From: an uncultured Bacteroidales bacterium
GTDB taxonomy: Bacteria > Bacteroidota > Bacteroidia > Bacteroidales > Bacteroidaceae
Length of the DNA: 64,000 nt
Assembly (NCBI GenBank): GCA_902798425.1
Contig: CADBWR010000002.1
Location: forward strand, 103,957-167,956
Direction: 5' to 3'
Below are positions 46,525 to 54,907 of this stretch, piece by piece. The number at the start of each line of letters is the position of its first letter. The first letter of the stretch is position 1. The position numbers and the translations under genes were made by a program. The notes under the pieces are model-generated. The model saw only the letters and a program-made list of their open reading frames with translations, was not told the DNA's origin and searched no databases.

Positions 46525-47627
46525 GTCAGTGGAATGGTTAGTTCAACATTATAACTGTCGGGATTGTTGTTGATACGCAGGGTAAACCTATCATCATAGA
46601 GCAGTCGTAAACGCTGCTTGACATTGGTCAGTCCTACACCGCCCTTTTCTTCGTTAGGCTTCTCGGCTTTGGAGTTGCTGCAGCTGAAGTGAAGTGTGTC
46701 GCTGTTGACCTCCACCTTGATGTGTACGAACGACTGGTGTTGGTAGCTGATGCCATGCTTGAAAGCATTCTCAATGAAGCTGATGAGCATCAGCGGTGGC
46801 ACCGTTTTGTCGGGTGCCTCAAGGGGCAGGTCGGTACGGATGTCTACCTTGTCGGTGTAGCGCAGCTGCATCAGTGCTACATAGTGGCGGATGAAGTCAA
46901 ATTCGCGCGACAGTGGCACACCGCTTTTGTCGCCCTCATAGAGGATGAAGCGCATCATCTTCGACAACTCCAGAATAGTGTCCTTAGCCTTCTCGGGGTC
47001 TATATCCACCAGCGCATGGATGTTGTTCAGCGTGTTCATGAAGAAGTGCGGGTTGATCTGGTATTTCAGATACTCCAACTGCTGCTCCAGGTTCTTCTTC
47101 TGCAGGGACTCCAGCTTCTTCTGGTCGTAGCGGTTCTTGAAGAAGAGCTTGATGCCGATATTCATGCCGAACATCAAGACAAGGATAACCACTGCTACGA
47201 TGTCGTGCTGGCCAATGAATACCGCTGGCACCTGATGGGGCCTCTTGAAGTCCCTGGGTGGCCGATGAGGGTTGTGCATCCTCATTCTCATCTCCATAGG
47301 TGGCGGACCGAACCTTCTGGGTTGAGGGCGGTGCGTGCACTGGTAGGTGATGAAACAGGTGAAGATGACCGCCATCATGGCGGTATAGAGCATGCGCTTC
47401 CTACCATATATCAGCATGGGAGCCAATAGGAAGTTGTGGATGAGGAAGAGAATCAGGTAGACGGCAAAGAGTTTCCATATCATCAGTATCTCCGTCCAGT
47501 TGAATGTCAGGAAACTATTGTTCACCGTGCGGATATACATGCTTAGCACTGGGGCAGCAAACAGCATGCCCCAGAGTGCCAAGTATATGACGTTTTCTTG
47601 TCGCGATTGTATCTTCATCCAATACAT
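46521..47627 (-). CDS. LytS-type sensor histidine kinase
   Basis: 368-residue membrane protein. Four hydrophobic segments occupy the first 170 residues (for example LALWGMLFAAPVLSMYI, WKLFAVYLILFLIHNFLL, MLYTAMMAVIFTCFITYQ and the IVAVVILVLMFGMNIGI segment). A coiled coil (DQKKLESLQKKNLEQQLEYLKYQ) leads to the His_kinase domain with the phospho-acceptor histidine in INPHFFMNTLNNIHAL. The ATPase region shows PPLMLISFIENAFKHGI (N box) and GVGLTNVKQRL. A periplasmic Pro/Arg-rich loop (QPRRFGPPPMEMRM) is notable. The signal is unknown. ATG at 47618 is an alternative start. Confidence 0.9.
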   Translation of the reverse strand: MYWMKIQSRQENVIYLALWGMLFAAPVLSMYIRTVNNSFLTFNWTEILMIWKLFAVYLILFLIHNFLLAPMLIYGRKRMLYTAMMAVIFTCFITYQCTHRPQPRRFGPPPMEMRMRMHNPHRPPRDFKRPHQVPAVFIGQHDIVAVVILVLMFGMNIGIKLFFKNRYDQKKLESLQKKNLEQQLEYLKYQINPHFFMNTLNNIHALVDIDPEKAKDTILELSKMMRFILYEGDKSGVPLSREFDFIRHYVALMQLRYTDKVDIRTDLPLEAPDKTVPPLMLISFIENAFKHGISYQHQSFVHIKVEVNSDTLHFSCSNSKAEKPNEEKGGVGLTNVKQRLRLLYDDRFTLRINNNPDSYNVELTIPLT

Positions 47628-47679
47628 ATAACGCAGCTTGTCCTGTTTTTATTGTGTACTTTCTTTTCACCACAAAAGT

Positions 47680-47724
47680 ACAAAAGAAAAACCGGCTCGT
47701 GAAAAATATTCAGCGAACCGGCTC
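47680..47724 (-). terminator. Strand-specific terminator after tsaE
   Basis: On the minus strand, GAGCCGGTTCG pairs with CGAGCCGGTTT through 11 consecutive pairs that include three G-U wobbles, followed by TTTCTTTTG. On the + strand the same positions give A-C mismatches, so the structure works only for the tsaE direction. Confidence 0.75.
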
Positions 47725-47726
47725 TT

Positions 47727-48194
47727 TTATTCGGTAAATACCCGTCGGCTACCATCGGGCTGCTCCTCGATATGCACGCGGACAGCATCGTCGGGCAGCA
47801 CCTCTTCTATCAACTCAGGCCACTCGATGAAGCAGAGGGCACCAGAGTAGAAGTAGTCTTCGTAGCCCATGTCATAGACCTCTTCCAACTTCTTGATGCG
47901 GTAGAAGTCGAAGTGGTAAATCGGAACCTCTCCTAACCTCCCCCAAGGGGAGGAACTAAGCTCCCCTCCTTGGGAGGGGTTGGGGGAGGTCGTATACTCG
48001 TTCACGATAGCGAAAGTGGGCGAGGTAATCACGTCCTCCACACCCAGTTCTTCGCAGATAGCTTTGACAAAGGTCGTCTTGCCGGCACCCATCTTGCCGT
48101 AGAAGGCAAAGACGCGGTGGTCGCCAATCTGATTGATAAACTCGCGAGCAGCCTCGCGGATATGTTCAAGGTCTTTTATTCTAATCTCCATCAT
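47727..48194 (-). CDS. tsaE: tRNA threonylcarbamoyladenosine biosynthesis ATPase TsaE
   Basis: 155-residue cytoplasmic P-loop protein that works with TsaB and TsaD to make the t6A37 modification of tRNAs reading ANN codons. The Walker A motif is GKMGAGKT at residues 33-40. The family blocks [20 protein letters not shown] and a terminal [13 protein letters not shown] are clear. Residues about 68-89 (from [10 protein letters not shown] to GRLGEV) do not belong to the family and are encoded by a palindromic element at 47932-47989. Without them the gene would have the usual length of about 135 residues. ATG at 48191 is an alternative start. Confidence 0.93.
   Translation of the reverse strand: MMEIRIKDLEHIREAAREFINQIGDHRVFAFYGKMGAGKTTFVKAICEELGVEDVITSPTFAIVNEYTTSPNPSQGGELSSSPWGRLGEVPIYHFDFYRIKKLEEVYDMGYEDYFYSGALCFIEWPELIEEVLPDDAVRVHIEEQPDGSRRVFTE
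47932..47989. repeat. Palindromic element inserted in frame in tsaE
   Basis: It starts with CCTAACCTCCCCCAAGGGG and ends with CTTGGGAGGGGTTGGGGG. Each end is a small CCCC/GGGG hairpin and the two halves are broadly complementary to one another. It is of the same subfamily as the pullulanase insert. Confidence 0.85.
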
Positions 48195-48200
48195 ATCTTC

Positions 48201-48275
48201 TATCTTTCTTAACTCTTAACTCTTAATTCTTAACTCTTAACTCTTCACTCTTACCTCTTACCTCTTACCTCTTAA
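48201..48275 (-). repeat. Heptamer array between porX and tsaE
   Basis: Ten or so units of CTTAACT, CTTAATT, CTTCACT and CTTACCT (plus-strand reading) with a 7-base period fill the gap upstream of tsaE. Confidence 0.85.
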
Positions 48276-49853
48276 CTACCTCTTCCTTCCCTTTAGTGTC
48301 ACGATAGGTATAATCATCTCCTCCATCGAGATACCTCCATGCTGGAAGGTGTTACGGTAGTAGGATACGTAGTAGTTGTAGTTGTTGGGATAGGCGAAGA
48401 AGTCGTCCCCCGTGGCAAAGACGTAGCTCGTCGACAGGTTGGGGGCAGGCAGATGGGCCTTCTGCGGGTCCTTAATGACAAACAGGTCCTTCGAGTCGTA
48501 AGCGAGGTTCTTGCCTAACTTGTACCGTAGATTGGTATTCGTATTGCGGTCACCAATAATTTTCACCGGATTGGTGGCGCGAATGCTGCCATGGTCCGTC
48601 GTGATGAGAATGCGGTAGTCGCTCTGTGCCAGTTGGCGGAACAAGTCGGCCATGGCCGAGTGGCGGAACCACGACAGTGTAATGCTGCGGTAAGCCGACT
48701 CGTTGTTGGCCAGTTCGCGCACCATCTTCGACTCGGTACGGGCATGGCTCAGCATATCGATGAAGTTGAAGACCACCACGTTGAGGTCGTTCTTCTCCAT
48801 GGTGTTCAGTTGCTGCAGCAGTTTGTCGGCCTCCTGCGACGTATTAATCTTATGGTACGAGAAAGCGTAACGCTTGCGGTAGCGGTCCAGTTGTGTCTGG
48901 ATGAGCGGTTCCTCGTTGAGGTTCTTGCCCTCCTCCTCGTCCTCGTCGACCCACAGGTCAGGGAACATCTGGGCTATCTGTACGGGCATGAGACCAGAGA
49001 AGATGGCGTTGCGCGCATACTGTGTGGCGGTGGGCAGAATGCTGCAATAGACGTCCTCGTCGATGTCGAAGAGGTCGCCGATTTCTCGCTCCAACATCTT
49101 CCATTGGTCGTAACGGAAGTTATCAAGGACAATGAGAAAAACCTTCTCACCTTCGGTCAACAGAGGGAACACCTTGCTCTTGAAGAGTTCGTTTGACAGC
49201 ACCGGGTGCTCTGGGCTCCCATCCCTTTGGGAGGGGTCGGAGGTGGATTTCATCCACTCCATATAGTGCTGCTTGATGAATTTGGCAAAGCCAAGGTTGG
49301 CCTCCTGCTTCTGCATCTCCAGCATCTCCGTCATTTGCGACTCGGTAGCGCTGAGTTCCAGTTCCCAGCGTACCAGTCGTTTGTAGATGTCTGTCCAGTC
49401 CTGCCACGTGCGACAATCCATGATTTGCATCGACAGCTGTTGGAACTGCTGCTGATAGTTGCTCTGAACGGTCTCCGTGACAATCTCCTTGCGGTGAATG
49501 TTCTTCTTCAGCGTCAGCAGTATCTGGTTGGGGTTGACGGGCTTGATGAGGTAGTCGGCAATCTGCTGACCGATAGCCTGGTTCATGATGTCCTCCTCCT
49601 CACTCTTTGTCACCATGACGACAGGCACCTGCGGTGTCATCTCCTTGATGCGCTGCAGGGTCTCTAAGCCGCTGAGTCCCGGCATCATCTCGTCGAGCAA
49701 TACCAGGTCGAAGGTGCGCTTCTTGCACTCTTCGATGGCGTCAGTACCATTAGTCACTGTCACCACCTCGTAGCCTTTCTTTTCTAAGAAGAGCAGGTGA
49801 GCGCGGAGCAGCTCCATCTCGTCGTCAGCCCAAAGTAATAATCCGTTTGTCAT
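48276..49853 (-). CDS. porX: PorX, response regulator with PglZ domain, type IX secretion
   Basis: 525-residue cytoplasmic protein. Residues 1-120 form a receiver domain (DD at 10-11, phospho-acceptor Asp54 in LLLDEMMPGLSG, the YLIKP lysine). After a helical connector the PglZ/alkaline-phosphatase-like domain (about 215-520) has FLIVLDNFRYDQW, NVVVFNFIDMLSHART, LITTDHGSIRA and the GDRNTNTNLRYKLG segment, the metal-binding blocks of the family. PorX regulates type IX secretion with the kinase PorY and sigma factor SigP in Porphyromonas. It lies next to porW, and the window contains six genes with T9SS-like tails. Residues about 203-213 (SDPSQRDGSPE) come from a partial palindromic insert. Confidence 0.92.
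   Translation of the reverse strand: MTNGLLLWADDEMELLRAHLLFLEKKGYEVVTVTNGTDAIEECKKRTFDLVLLDEMMPGLSGLETLQRIKEMTPQVPVVMVTKSEEEDIMNQAIGQQIADYLIKPVNPNQILLTLKKNIHRKEIVTETVQSNYQQQFQQLSMQIMDCRTWQDWTDIYKRLVRWELELSATESQMTEMLEMQKQEANLGFAKFIKQHYMEWMKSTSDPSQRDGSPEHPVLSNELFKSKVFPLLTEGEKVFLIVLDNFRYDQWKMLEREIGDLFDIDEDVYCSILPTATQYARNAIFSGLMPVQIAQMFPDLWVDEDEEEGKNLNEEPLIQTQLDRYRKRYAFSYHKINTSQEADKLLQQLNTMEKNDLNVVVFNFIDMLSHARTESKMVRELANNESAYRSITLSWFRHSAMADLFRQLAQSDYRILITTDHGSIRATNPVKIIGDRNTNTNLRYKLGKNLAYDSKDLFVIKDPQKAHLPAPNLSTSYVFATGDDFFAYPNNYNYYVSYYRNTFQHGGISMEEMIIPIVTLKGRKR
49216..49247. repeat. Half palindromic element inside porX
   Basis: CTCCCATCCCTTTGGGAGGG followed by GTCGGAGGTGG resembles the right half of the element in tsaE. 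It forms a single hairpin and keeps the frame open. Confidence 0.7.
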
Positions 49854-49863
49854 TATCTTTTGT

Positions 49864-49982
49864 GCCCCCTAAGTTAGGGGGTTGGGGGTCTGAACAAGCG
49901 TTTATCAGACCTTTTTCTATTTTATTACATTTCAGGTGTCTGCGCTTGTTCAGACCCCTGTGGCCCCCTAACTTAGGGGGCA
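49864..49982. repeat. Intact palindromic element (119 bp) between porX and porW
   Basis: Its ends GCCCCCTAAGTTAGGGGG (49864-49881) and GCCCCCTAACTTAGGGGGC (49963-49981) are each hairpins. Together with the adjacent GGGGTCTGAACAAGCG and CGCTTGTTCAGACCCC they form nearly 40-bp terminal inverted repeats around an AT-rich centre. It encodes nothing, like a miniature inverted-repeat element. Confidence 0.9.
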
Positions 49983-49986
49983 AAGG

Positions 49987-52900
49987 TCACCTCCAGAAGT
50001 CATCATCGAACTCAATATATCCATTGTTCTGCTGTTGGGGAACATCGTTGAACAGCGGGTCGTCAACGGGTTCTGCACTGTTGGCGGCAGGCTGTTGGCT
50101 CTCTTCAGGGTCTTCCGCATCTTCCTCTTGGACGATGGTGTCGGGCTCGTCGAGCAAGTCTTCCTCAGAGACCTCTATAGGCTCCAGCTCCTGTTCGAAG
50201 AAGAGTTCGTAGTCACGGTAGCTATACGTGCTGCCTAGCAAGGGCAGGTTCTGTTCGCTGACAATAATGCTTCGGCATGGACGTAGCATCTCGGCCATTG
50301 TCGGATTGCCATACAACTGACGTGCGTATTGGCGAGCTTCGTCGTAGTTGAGGAATCCGCTGATAATCATTCTCGCCAGTCCGAGGGCATCTTGGTCGAC
50401 ATTGATGTCGAAGTTGCGGACGAGGAAGTTAGAGAAGTTATACTTCGCCATCTCGTAGAGCAACTGGTTGTGGTTGACCGAGTCGGGCTGGTAGGCCAGC
50501 ATGAAGACGTAGCTGGTGTTACGCTCCATGGTTAGTGTGTCGTTGCGGGTGGAGTCGGCAGCCATGTCGACGCTACGGCGCGACCATACATCGCCAATGT
50601 CAAACTTGCCCCCATGAAGCGTTTTGCCCTGTTGTACACCACGAATAATCATACCTGCCATTTCGCTGACTTCACTCTGCGGATACTGTTCCACCACTTG
50701 CTTCATTCTCTCTATGCACGCTTTCGACTGTCCCTCATTCAACAGGCTGAGACCCTCGATGAAGAGAAATTTCGGACGGTGCAGGCCCAGTGGGAAACGT
50801 TTCTCGGAAATCTCTGCGTTAGACTTTACCTCTGCATGGCGGTTAGTCTTGAAGGCTTCGTAGGTTGCTGCATAGATAGAGTCTTCGATATGTACGCCAA
50901 AGCGCTGGTTCTCTGCAAAGTAAGGGTCAGAAAGCAGGATGGTCCAGTCGCTCTCAGGATAGTCGCGCTGCAGCATGGCCAGACAGTGGTTGGCCTCTGT
51001 GGTACGTCCCTGTCGGGAGTAGAGCAGGAAGAGGTGGTACCATGCCTCGTCGTTCTTCTCGTAGTCCGTATATTGGCTGGTCAGCCTGCCCAGTGCTCTC
51101 TCGCTGAGCCTTAGGTTGTCGAGTTTGTCTTTGAAGATGATTCCGGAATGGAATAGTCCGTCCTTGATGAGGTTGTCGCTCTCGGCTTTCTGCTCCGCTG
51201 TGAAGGGTATCTGTGCCAGATAGTATTCGCGCTTGTGCGGGTCGTTGGAGGCACTGTCGGCAGGCTGCTCACCTTCTTTTCCTGCGACGGAGTCGCTGGG
51301 CACTGTAGCACCTTGGCTATCCGCCATTTCCAGTGTCTCTGGCGTGTCCTTGACGTCTTCACCGCCTTCCGCAGTCTCCGCGCTCTCTGGCAACTGCAAG
51401 TTGACCACAGTCTGGTTGGTGCGCTGCCAGTGATCTTGGTTGTCGCGCTTGCCCCACTGTCGCTGGAAGGTCTGTTTACCTTGACTGACAGCTTGTGGAT
51501 TGTAGAAATACCATTGGCCCGACTGCGTGCTGGCTATGGGCTGTTGACGTTGGGGCGTTGACCGTCCAGGGCGGTTGTTGATGGCGCCGTTCTTGGCTTC
51601 CTCCTGCTGCAGGATCTTCTCTGCCTCTTCCTCTTCCTTGGCTCGCTGTTCTTCTTTTTCCTTTTTGATGAGGTCGGCAATGATCTTGTCAATAATCTTG
51701 TTGCGCTGGTCTTCAGGCATAAGGGCCAGTCGTTGCAACGAGTCTTGCAGCTCTACGGCATTGGTGTGGGGCACCAACTCGTCGAGCACCTTCGAGCGGG
51801 CGTCAAGCTGCTGATAGTCTTTGCGGTCTTTGTCCAACAGACCGATGGCCTCGCCATAGCAGCGCTGGGCATCGGCATATTTCTCCTTGTCCCAATAGAG
51901 GTTGCCCAACGACAAGAGCAGCACACCTTTCTCTATACCCGTGCGCGTAGCCTTCTTGCAGCCTTCTTCATAGGCTTCGATGGCGTGCAGGGTGTCGCGC
52001 TGGGTGAGATAAACGTTGCCAATGGCATAATATACTTGATCTAAGAAGTCCTTGTTATTGTCTGAACGCGCCATGCGCTTTAGCTTGCTGATCTTACCCT
52101 TGGCATCGGTAGCAGGCATCACCTCGGTCTGGGCGATACGCGCATTAAACTCCAACTCATAAGGTGGATTCAGACGGATGACGTGCTTATACGACTCGTA
52201 GGCTTCCTGTTTCTGACCTAACTGCGTCTGTATCTGTCCCATAAGGAACCATTCGCGCGCCTTCTGCTTGCGACGCGTCTCGTGCTTGATAACCTTGCGC
52301 AGATAGGGCAACGCCTCTTCGTAGTGGCCGGCGCGGACGTGATAGTTGGCCAGCGTATAGTCCCAGTCTTTCTGTGCACGATAGTGGATGCTGTCACGAT
52401 GCTGCTTGACAATGATGTCTTCTGCATCGTAGAGCCAGTCCAGCTCGGTGTAGCTCTTGGCTTGCCAGGCACGCGCTATGCCGTTGATGGCGGGCTGTGT
52501 CTGGTAGAGTCGCGACATATAGGAAAAAGTGGCAGCAGCCTCCTCAAACAATCCTTGCTGAAACTGCGACTTGCCCATCAACAGCCAGGCATGCCACAGA
52601 AATGGGTTGTACTCTCTGCGGTTCAGCCACTCAATGTCTTTGGCTGTCTTGCGTCGTCCCTTGTTCCATTCAGGACGTTTCTTGATGCTGTATAGCTTGA
52701 TGACTTTCTCGGCTTTCTCAATGGCGCGGTCGTAGTTGCCTTTTCCTAAACTTTTGCTCTCTTTGTTCGCCACGGGGTAGAGTGGTATCAGCTCTGTGCA
52801 GTTATCTTTGTTGCCGTTCTCCTTCTCTAAGTTTCCTTCTATAAAGGCTTGTGAACCATTATAGTAAGTATTGTAACGGGCGGTAAATGACTGCCAGAAG

Positions 52901-53226
52901 CGACTTCGTGCCGTATTGGTCTTGGTGGAACAAGATAGGAAGATAAAAGGAGTGAAAAGGAGAAAGAGGAAGATAAAGGACGATAGATTTTTCGCTGATT
53001 CATGATGACCGCAAGACATTTGTCCTTTATCTCCTTCTATCTTCTTTTGTCTTCTTCTTTCTCCTTCTTCTTTCAACTCTTTGAGTTTGCAATCCGTCTT
53101 GCTGGTACACGACGCACAGTCGCCCTCTTTCTGCACGATAGGCTCGTCCGTACTCCCTATTGAAGATAGGGCAGCGATGGCTCCCAGAGCCACGAGCGAT
53201 ATGACGACTATCAGCAGAAATTGCAT
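49987..53226 (-). CDS. porW: PorW/SprE-like tetratricopeptide lipoprotein, with an upstream small ORF fused in frame
   Basis: Reading frame of 1,079 codons. The PorW part starts either at 53019 (MSCGHHESAKN) or just after it and has its own signal and lipobox (FIFLSC, then STKTNTARSRFWQSF). Many TPR-like helix pairs follow (for example GKSQFQQGLFEEAAATFSYMSRLY, YHVRAGHYEEALPYLRKVIKH). A charged Glu/Lys region lies at about 510-545, and more TPRs with a Pro/Gln-rich linker occur in the second half. PorW/SprE is an outer-membrane lipoprotein needed for type IX secretion. The first about 60 codons (MQFLLIVVISLVALGAIA to KEEGER) look like a separate small membrane protein with a CxxCxxxxDC motif (DCASCTSKTDC). 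A purine-rich inverted repeat joins the two. Confidence 0.85.
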   Translation of the reverse strand: MQFLLIVVISLVALGAIAALSSIGSTDEPIVQKEGDCASCTSKTDCKLKELKEEGERRRQKKIEGDKGQMSCGHHESAKNLSSFIFLFLLFTPFIFLSCSTKTNTARSRFWQSFTARYNTYYNGSQAFIEGNLEKENGNKDNCTELIPLYPVANKESKSLGKGNYDRAIEKAEKVIKLYSIKKRPEWNKGRRKTAKDIEWLNRREYNPFLWHAWLLMGKSQFQQGLFEEAAATFSYMSRLYQTQPAINGIARAWQAKSYTELDWLYDAEDIIVKQHRDSIHYRAQKDWDYTLANYHVRAGHYEEALPYLRKVIKHETRRKQKAREWFLMGQIQTQLGQKQEAYESYKHVIRLNPPYELEFNARIAQTEVMPATDAKGKISKLKRMARSDNNKDFLDQVYYAIGNVYLTQRDTLHAIEAYEEGCKKATRTGIEKGVLLLSLGNLYWDKEKYADAQRCYGEAIGLLDKDRKDYQQLDARSKVLDELVPHTNAVELQDSLQRLALMPEDQRNKIIDKIIADLIKKEKEEQRAKEEEEAEKILQQEEAKNGAINNRPGRSTPQRQQPIASTQSGQWYFYNPQAVSQGKQTFQRQWGKRDNQDHWQRTNQTVVNLQLPESAETAEGGEDVKDTPETLEMADSQGATVPSDSVAGKEGEQPADSASNDPHKREYYLAQIPFTAEQKAESDNLIKDGLFHSGIIFKDKLDNLRLSERALGRLTSQYTDYEKNDEAWYHLFLLYSRQGRTTEANHCLAMLQRDYPESDWTILLSDPYFAENQRFGVHIEDSIYAATYEAFKTNRHAEVKSNAEISEKRFPLGLHRPKFLFIEGLSLLNEGQSKACIERMKQVVEQYPQSEVSEMAGMIIRGVQQGKTLHGGKFDIGDVWSRRSVDMAADSTRNDTLTMERNTSYVFMLAYQPDSVNHNQLLYEMAKYNFSNFLVRNFDINVDQDALGLARMIISGFLNYDEARQYARQLYGNPTMAEMLRPCRSIIVSEQNLPLLGSTYSYRDYELFFEQELEPIEVSEEDLLDEPDTIVQEEDAEDPEESQQPAANSAEPVDDPLFNDVPQQQNNGYIEFDDDFWR
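52934..53070. repeat. Purine/pyrimidine inverted repeat at the porW N-terminus
   Basis: A purine-rich tract at 52934-52981 and a pyrimidine-rich tract at 53022-53070 are near reverse complements (GATAAAGGAC and GTCCTTTATC pair exactly at the inner ends). The left tract encodes, on the minus strand, the hydrophobic signal of PorW. Confidence 0.75.
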
Positions 53227-53227
53227 G

Positions 53228-53300
53228 TTTTTAATGCTTAATTCTTAATGCTTAATGCTTAATTCTTAACTCTTAACTCTTAATTCTTACCTCTTACCTC
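53228..53300 (-). repeat. Heptamer array between aroA and porW
   Basis: CTTAATT, CTTAATG, CTTAACT and CTTACCT units (plus-strand reading) with a 7-base period fill the whole gap between the aroA stop and the porW start. Confidence 0.85.
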
Positions 53301-54551
53301 TTACCTCTCCACTTCATACCCAGCGGCTTTGAGATGCTCCCAGTATTTCGGGTATGATTTGCTGACAACTTGTGGGTTATTGATGCACAGATGATTCAGT
53401 CGTAAGGCTGCTGGCGCAAAGGCCAGTGCCATGCGGTGGTCTTCGTAGGTATCGATGGCTGCATCGACCTGTGGCTCACAACGCTCACCATCCCAGTAGA
53501 GTTCGCTGTCATTTTTGTCATGGAGCACAAATCCTAACTTGCGAGCCTCGGTTTTCAATGCCTTGATGCGGTCTGTCTCCTTGATTTTCAGCGTTGAAAG
53601 TCCACGGAAGTGGAAGGGGACCCCCAGCATCATACAGCATACCACAATAGTTTGCGCCAAGTCGGGCGAGTTGATGAAATCATACTCCAGACGAGGTACG
53701 CAGCGACCGTTATTGCGTAGTGTCACCGTGGTGGGCACACCTTCACGGGTTGTCTTAAAGGTCGTCTTCACACCCAACAGACTGAAGATGTAGCGTACGC
53801 TGCTGTCACCTTGCTTCGAACCGTCCATCAGTCCCTCTAACCGTATTTCGTTGTCTTCTTTTTTAGATAGTGCTATCATCTCATACCAATAAGATGCTGC
53901 GCTCCAGTCATTCTCTATGAAGTAGCTGCGCTGTGCGTAGGGGGTGCTGGCTACTGTAATGGTGTCGAAAGCGCTCCAGTCGGCATTGGCGCCAAACTCA
54001 CACATCATCCATAGTGTCAGGTCGATGTATGGACGTGATATGAGATCCCCTGTCAGACGTAGCGTCAGTCCGTCGCGCAGACAAGGACCTATCAGCAGCA
54101 GGGCAGAGATAAACTGTGAACTGACATTCCCCGGCACTTCCAGTTGTCCGCCTTCCAACTGGCGTCCTCTGATGCGTAGTGGGGGATAGCCCTCTTCGCC
54201 CATGTAGTCAATGTCGGCACCCAGGTGCCGTAGGGCATCGACAAGGATGTGTATGGGGCGGTGCTTCATGCGCTCCGTACCCGTGATGACGTGTTCCTCG
54301 CCATTGCGGGTGGCCAGGTATGCCGTCATGAAACGCATGGCAGTACCTGCTGCCTTGATATTTATCTCGTAGGGGTTGTCCTTCAGCGCATTGACGATAA
54401 CCTCTGTATCATCGCAATCCGACAGGTTCTCTGGCAGCACGTCACTGCCCGACAACGCATGGATAATCAGTGCACGGTTGGAGATGCTCTTTGATGCCGG
54501 CAGTTGAACAGTCATGTTCAGTGACTCCGGAGCTGTTATGTTGTATTGCAT
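53301..54551 (-). CDS. aroA: 3-phosphoshikimate 1-carboxyvinyltransferase (EPSP synthase)
   Basis: 416-residue cytoplasmic enzyme of the shikimate pathway that joins phosphoenolpyruvate to shikimate-3-phosphate. It has LPASKSISNRALI near the N-terminus (catalytic lysine and substrate-binding Ser/Arg), AAGTAMRFMTAYLA (in place of the usual NAGTAMRPL), GSQFISALLL as SSQFISALLL and LKIKETDRI and YEDHRMALAFAPAA near the C-terminus. The change of NAGT to AAGT and the short length are typical of Bacteroidetes AroA. It has its own promoter and precedes porW in the same direction. Confidence 0.95.
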   Translation of the reverse strand: MQYNITAPESLNMTVQLPASKSISNRALIIHALSGSDVLPENLSDCDDTEVIVNALKDNPYEINIKAAGTAMRFMTAYLATRNGEEHVITGTERMKHRPIHILVDALRHLGADIDYMGEEGYPPLRIRGRQLEGGQLEVPGNVSSQFISALLLIGPCLRDGLTLRLTGDLISRPYIDLTLWMMCEFGANADWSAFDTITVASTPYAQRSYFIENDWSAASYWYEMIALSKKEDNEIRLEGLMDGSKQGDSSVRYIFSLLGVKTTFKTTREGVPTTVTLRNNGRCVPRLEYDFINSPDLAQTIVVCCMMLGVPFHFRGLSTLKIKETDRIKALKTEARKLGFVLHDKNDSELYWDGERCEPQVDAAIDTYEDHRMALAFAPAALRLNHLCINNPQVVSKSYPKYWEHLKAAGYEVER

Positions 54552-54585
54552 GCTATTTTCTGTATACCTTATTTATAATAACTCG

Positions 54586-54613
54586 CAAAAGTACGAATTA
54601 TTTGGTAGACAAC
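54586..54613 (-). promoter_or_regulatory. Promoter of aroA
   Basis: On the minus strand TACTTTTG (complement of 54586-54593) lies about 35 bases before the aroA ATG, with a TTGG -33-like element 19 bases upstream. Confidence 0.6.
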
Positions 54614-54664
54614 CAAGGAAATAACAATAATTATCAATCTTTTCTGCAAAAAGTGTGTGGAAAA

Positions 54665-54696
54665 TTTGCACGTTTCAAAAAAACTATGTACCTTTG
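54665..54696 (+). promoter_or_regulatory. Promoter of tRNA-Pro
   Basis: TTTG at 54665-54668, a 20-base spacer and TACCTTTG at 54689-54696 are a full Bacteroidetes -33/-7 match, 23 bases before the tRNA. Confidence 0.85.
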
Positions 54697-54719
54697 CACC
54701 CGCTTAACAGCAAAACAAT

Positions 54720-54792
54720 CGGGATTTAGCGCAGTTGGTAGCGCACACGTCTGGGGGGCGCGAGGTCGCTGGTTCGAGTCCAGTAATCCCGA
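54720..54792 (+). tRNA. tRNA-Pro, anticodon GGG
   Basis: A 73-base cloverleaf. The acceptor stem is CGGGATT with AATCCCG, the D arm GCGC/GCGC, the anticodon arm CACGT/GCGCG with loop CTGGGGG (anticodon GGG, reads CCC and CCU), and the T arm GCTGG/CCAGT with loop TTCGAGT. The anticodon stem has an A-C mismatch at positions 28-42 and G-U pairs. CCA is not encoded. Confidence 0.93.
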
Positions 54793-54800
54793 CAGAAAGA

Positions 54801-54839
54801 ATCGCTAAGAGGCTGATAATCAGTTGCTTAGCGATTTTT
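54801..54839 (+). terminator. Terminator of tRNA-Pro
   Basis: ATCGCTAAG and CTTAGCGAT form a perfect 9-bp stem followed by TTTTC. It lies eight bases after the tRNA. Confidence 0.88.
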
Positions 54840-54849
54840 CTTTTTCGCA

Positions 54850-54871
54850 ATTCCCGTGATATTCCCGTGAT
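54850..54871. repeat. 11-bp tandem repeat, possible attachment-site arm
   Basis: ATTCCCGTGAT occurs twice in direct succession between the tRNA and the mobile region. Short direct repeats beside a tRNA can be integrase-binding arm sites. No matching attR is seen near 59000. Confidence 0.4.
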
Positions 54872-54907
54872 AATGGTTGTGAGAGCTCTTAAAGGTGAGG
54901 GCTGCTG

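Noticed and set aside
54850-54871. Firm attL assignment beside tRNA-Pro
   Set aside because: No duplicate of the tRNA 3' end or of this repeat is found near the right edge at 59000, and no integrase is visible. It is kept only as a possibility.
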